Assembly: GCA_002633025.1 (NCBI GenBank)
Contig: NMRB01000120.1
Location: 131,927 to 195,926, forward strand
Direction of reading: 5' to 3'
DNA from: Notospermus geniculatus
Lineage: Eukaryota; Nemertea; Pilidiophora; Heteronemertea; Lineidae
Length of the DNA stretch: 64,000 nt
Below the pieces are notes generated by a model that ran no database searches, had not been told where the DNA came from, and saw only the letters and a list, made by a program, of their open reading frames with translations. Both the position numbers and the translations under genes were made by a program. Of this stretch, positions 60,873 through 64,000 are shown piece by piece; position 1 is the first letter of the stretch; every line of letters starts with the position of its first letter.

Positions 60873-61537
60873 TAAAATATCGAGTTGTTCACTGGGCGTC
60901 CGTGCTTTCGCTTCACATCAGCAGCCGACGAGGAGAGCACCGGGGGGGGGGAGCAGCAGTGTCAAAAGATGGCACAGAAGCGGCACCGCCAAGCGACATT
61001 CAAATCAAAGCCTGAGGAAGGAAGCAACAGAACATTCACATCAACCCTGTGTATGAAAAGTGAACTAAAGAAAGCAAGCGACACTGACAAGGACAAAGGC
61101 AATACCACGAGAGGTGACATCCCAAACTCCAGGACTGGCACTTGGTAAATTCAAATTCCCCGCCAAGGTAATTCGGAACTGTGGCTTTTTTGAGTGCACT
61201 TCATCTCCAAGACAAACAAAAGTTAGGCTGACGGCCACCCGGTGAGACATTCCAACCCGCGCCTGAGGCATACTTCTGTGCTATATTTAGCTCGGAACCA
61301 TCAATGAGTAACTCATGAGCCATTGTAAAGAGTGGGAAAGGTAATCTGTACACTGGCTCATACGTTATTGCCGGAACCCGTACTATTACTGCGAAGAAGA
61401 TTCATGAAGTGGTCCGCTGGTGTAAATTTGGAATTTCTTTGAGACGGCGTTCCTGTGGTTGTGATGAGAGAAGAAAGTGAAATGGGTGGAAACAGAGATA
61501 CTCGGTAAGCAGTCGGTAAGTATAGAAAGAAGTATCT

Positions 61538-61572
61538 TACGTGCTCTCTGCTCTACATGTTGAGAGCACGTA
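61538..61572. repeat. Short hairpin
   Basis: TACGTGCTCTC and GAGAGCACGTA are exact inverted copies separated by 13 bases. Confidence 0.8.
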
Positions 61573-61606
61573 GCCTACTCCTGTATACTGTGTAACATGA
61601 TGTTAC

Positions 61607-61787
61607 AGTATCAGTCGTATTTTGTGCAACTGGTATATGATAGGCCCTAAGAAAATGGGAGTTTTCCAAGTCTATGTTGGTTGGTAACACATAGCCATAA
61701 GAAGTATCAGTCGTATGTTGTGTACAGCTGTATGATAGGCAGGAAATTCAGTTTTCCAAGACTATTGGTTGGTATATGTAACAGGTA
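61607..61787. repeat. Two tandem units of about 90 bp
   Basis: AGTATCAGTCGTATTTTGTG at 61607 recurs as AGTATCAGTCGTATGTTGTG at 61703. Each is followed by TATGATAGGC, then GTTTTCCAAG and GGTTGGTA, with small indels. Confidence 0.85.
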
Positions 61788-64000
61788 GGAACCCCTCGTT
61801 CAGTGCCGATACAGTACAGTGCCTCTTGCATGGATACATCTAATCGTGAAGGCAAGTGGGGATGCTGGTGATCAGTAGGGATTTTTTGCATTCTATCTCT
61901 CACTCTAGCGATTGGTTTCTACAGCCATGTGCAGCATCTTAATCCGTAGTGAAACAATATAGAAGCGGACACTTTTACAGGAAGACATTCTCTACTGTTA
62001 CACTTACTGACGGCGACAACTCGATTCCGCGAAATTCGCTTCAGAATGGTCAACATCATTTGCATAAGGACGCTAAAGTATAAATTTCCCATACGTGTCG
62101 TCCCATCCTAATGGAAGTCCTGTGTTACGTGTCTTGATAACATGTCGAAGTGAGGAATAAATCGTGTGAAAGGCGTAGGATGACAGTATGATAAACCTTA
62201 TTATGTGTAATTTAAGGCACTTATTGTTACCAACAAAGGGTGGAGATACTACGAAATTGGATAATGACTATCCTTTGTTGTATGCACGTTGAAGAACAAA
62301 TGCAGGGACTGGATCCGCGCCGACCATGTGCATCGACAAGGATAGGAATATGAAATAGTTTTTATCTACTCCCTGAAATGGGAGCTGCCGAATTATGAAG
62401 GAGTTTTAATCTGGATTTCACGACGAAATCAGTTTTAATTTATTTCCTCCTTGAACGCCATTAAACATTTTGATATGTATTACATGTATACACATTCATT
62501 TTATACACATCTCAATTATGGTGTCTTCTCTAAAAAAGCAACACACTGACGTCACCAACTAGGTTACTGTTGCTTTGAAATTGGCAAAACACTCCTTCTT
62601 ATATTGATCTCAACTGCCCTCAGCGGAGCGGTATGACGTCATCATGTCTAGGCTGGGGATCCAGGTGGTTCATCACAACCGGTGGCATAAGGATGCTGCG
62701 CGCGTGTCTTGTCGGTGGATTATCTTTATTGCGCGAGGGAGCTGGTCGACTTTATATAATAATGATGAGATAGGTTTCTGCTTATCTGACATGTCTAATT
62801 AGGTGAGTTAATACGCGTACGTGTACATTTCATGTTGTCTTATGATGTCCACTTTTGAATGACTTCGTTCGAATGGTTTGTTTACGATTGTTACCTTATC
62901 CCTACTTCCTCATAAGTAGGCCTATACCCGATCTATTCCCTGCACCCGATAGGGGCCTACGTCAGAGTAAAATGTTAAGCATCAAGTTATACGTTGTTAA
63001 GTGAAGTGTTAAGTGTTGTTACCCATGGATTGAAAATCAGTGTGTCATGGCAATCCTCCTTGTCAAGCTAGTGAACAAGGCTAAGTAACAGTGTCTTATG
63101 ACCATGGGCGATGCCAGGCATTCTTGGCCTTTTGGAAGTCTTTTCCTGGCCTTGTGTGTCAGGACGAGGTGCTTTTACCGATTTGGAACTTTTGAGATTT
63201 CATAGCCTTTGCATGGATGATGGCATCACTGAGACTTTTTGTCTATGAATGGCTGGCCCCTGTGGGATCCACGCATGTCAGGTGGACATGTGGGTTACAT
63301 CAAGCATTCGCGTTATACCCTTCATATTTTCCCTTAGAAATGGCATTCCCAGGTACTCATGTTCATATACATGTACATGTACACACCCTAAGTGAAAAAA
63401 AGGAATGAAGGGTGATTCTTTCTACGTGTACTTCCCTTGACGTCATCGCCTCCCCTCATACAGAACAATCTTCATTCACAAGCCCACGCGTCAAACAGAA
63501 TTTCTTATGAGCTTTTGACGTCATTATATTGCGGGCCTTCCAGCGATAGAAGCAGTGAACTGCGCAAACCCCATGATTGTTACCGGTACTTCGGTTTTAT
63601 GTTTTCCTATGTTTGCCCAATGGCAGCGATGTTGGTTCCGACAGTATCCGATAAGCTTGGCTATTTCCGAATCCGATACTTCGAGGAGAAGCAATGTTGA
63701 AGCAAGGAATATGCCGATAAGTCGATGAAGCTAAAATGAAAATACGGGATAGCCGAGGTTGCTTCCGATTGCATTCATAAAGAAGGAGCCAGCCTCGGTG
63801 TCTGTACGCATTTCCGGAAGAAGCTTTCGCCTGACTCAATTTAAAGTGACCTGGGCTGGATGTGCAAAAAACCGGCGGGATTACAGAGATATACTGGGGT
63901 CATCCTGAGTACGACTGTGTTTCTGCCAAAAATACTGCTTAGTGATGACGTATGATGGTTCCGTAATCCATCCGTACTGATGTTAACCGCTTCATCGGTC

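Larger units (their letters stand above)
60873..64000. other. Non-coding stretch at the right end
   Basis: The GPCR 3' flank starts with an AATAAA word right after the stop (about 60870). Beyond that, only short open frames without family features, TACATGTA fragments (about 62480 and 63370) and the repeat at 61607-61787 were seen. Confidence 0.4.

Noticed and set aside
1-64000. CRISPR arrays, operons, tRNA and rRNA genes
   Set aside because: No regularly spaced direct repeats of that type, no polycistronic layout and no recognisable tRNA or rRNA sequence were seen; the window is intron-bearing animal DNA.

Overview
This is an animal nuclear genome window. Genes are split by introns with clean GT-AG junctions and consistent phases, spacing is wide, microsatellites and inverted-repeat elements are dense, and there are three N gaps (80, 6 and 980 bases) plus one isolated N. 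The gene families (animal tyrosylprotein sulfotransferase, a kringle protein, a NIT-domain membrane guanylate cyclase, a rhodopsin-type receptor) and the abundance of TACATGTA and AGGCCT words suggest a marine invertebrate, perhaps a deuterostome or a lophotrochozoan. The species cannot be fixed from the sequence.

Layout. 1-19.3 kb is mostly non-coding. It carries two minus-strand first exons of fatty-acid-binding-protein type (2.3 and 16.1 kb), a tandem duplication of about 0.7-0.8 kb (5.2-6.8 kb) and several inverted-repeat elements. 19.3-20.35 kb holds a two-exon basic protein with repeated short helices ending in Pro-Thr. 21.3-25.75 kb holds a secreted two-kringle protein with a new-looking Cys-rich tail. 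26.2-31.2 kb (minus) is a complete 11-coding-exon NIT-domain membrane guanylate cyclase. 33.15-36.7 kb (minus) is a complete two-coding-exon tyrosylprotein sulfotransferase. 36.7-53.3 kb has no certain gene. It holds scattered exon-like pieces on the minus strand that could belong to a multi-span membrane protein, and many palindromic elements. 55.7-56.9 kb is thymidylate kinase, whose P-loop exon is missing, probably in the 980-base gap. 59.8-60.9 kb is an intronless class A GPCR. The rest to 64 kb is non-coding.

The genes do not form a pathway; this is an ordinary animal gene neighbourhood. The most interesting points are the guanylate cyclase with a bacterial-type nitrate-sensing domain and substituted transition-state residues, the kringle protein's tail, a filled/empty-site pair that dates and delimits a hairpin element, and a 142-bp near-perfect palindrome nested in an older element.
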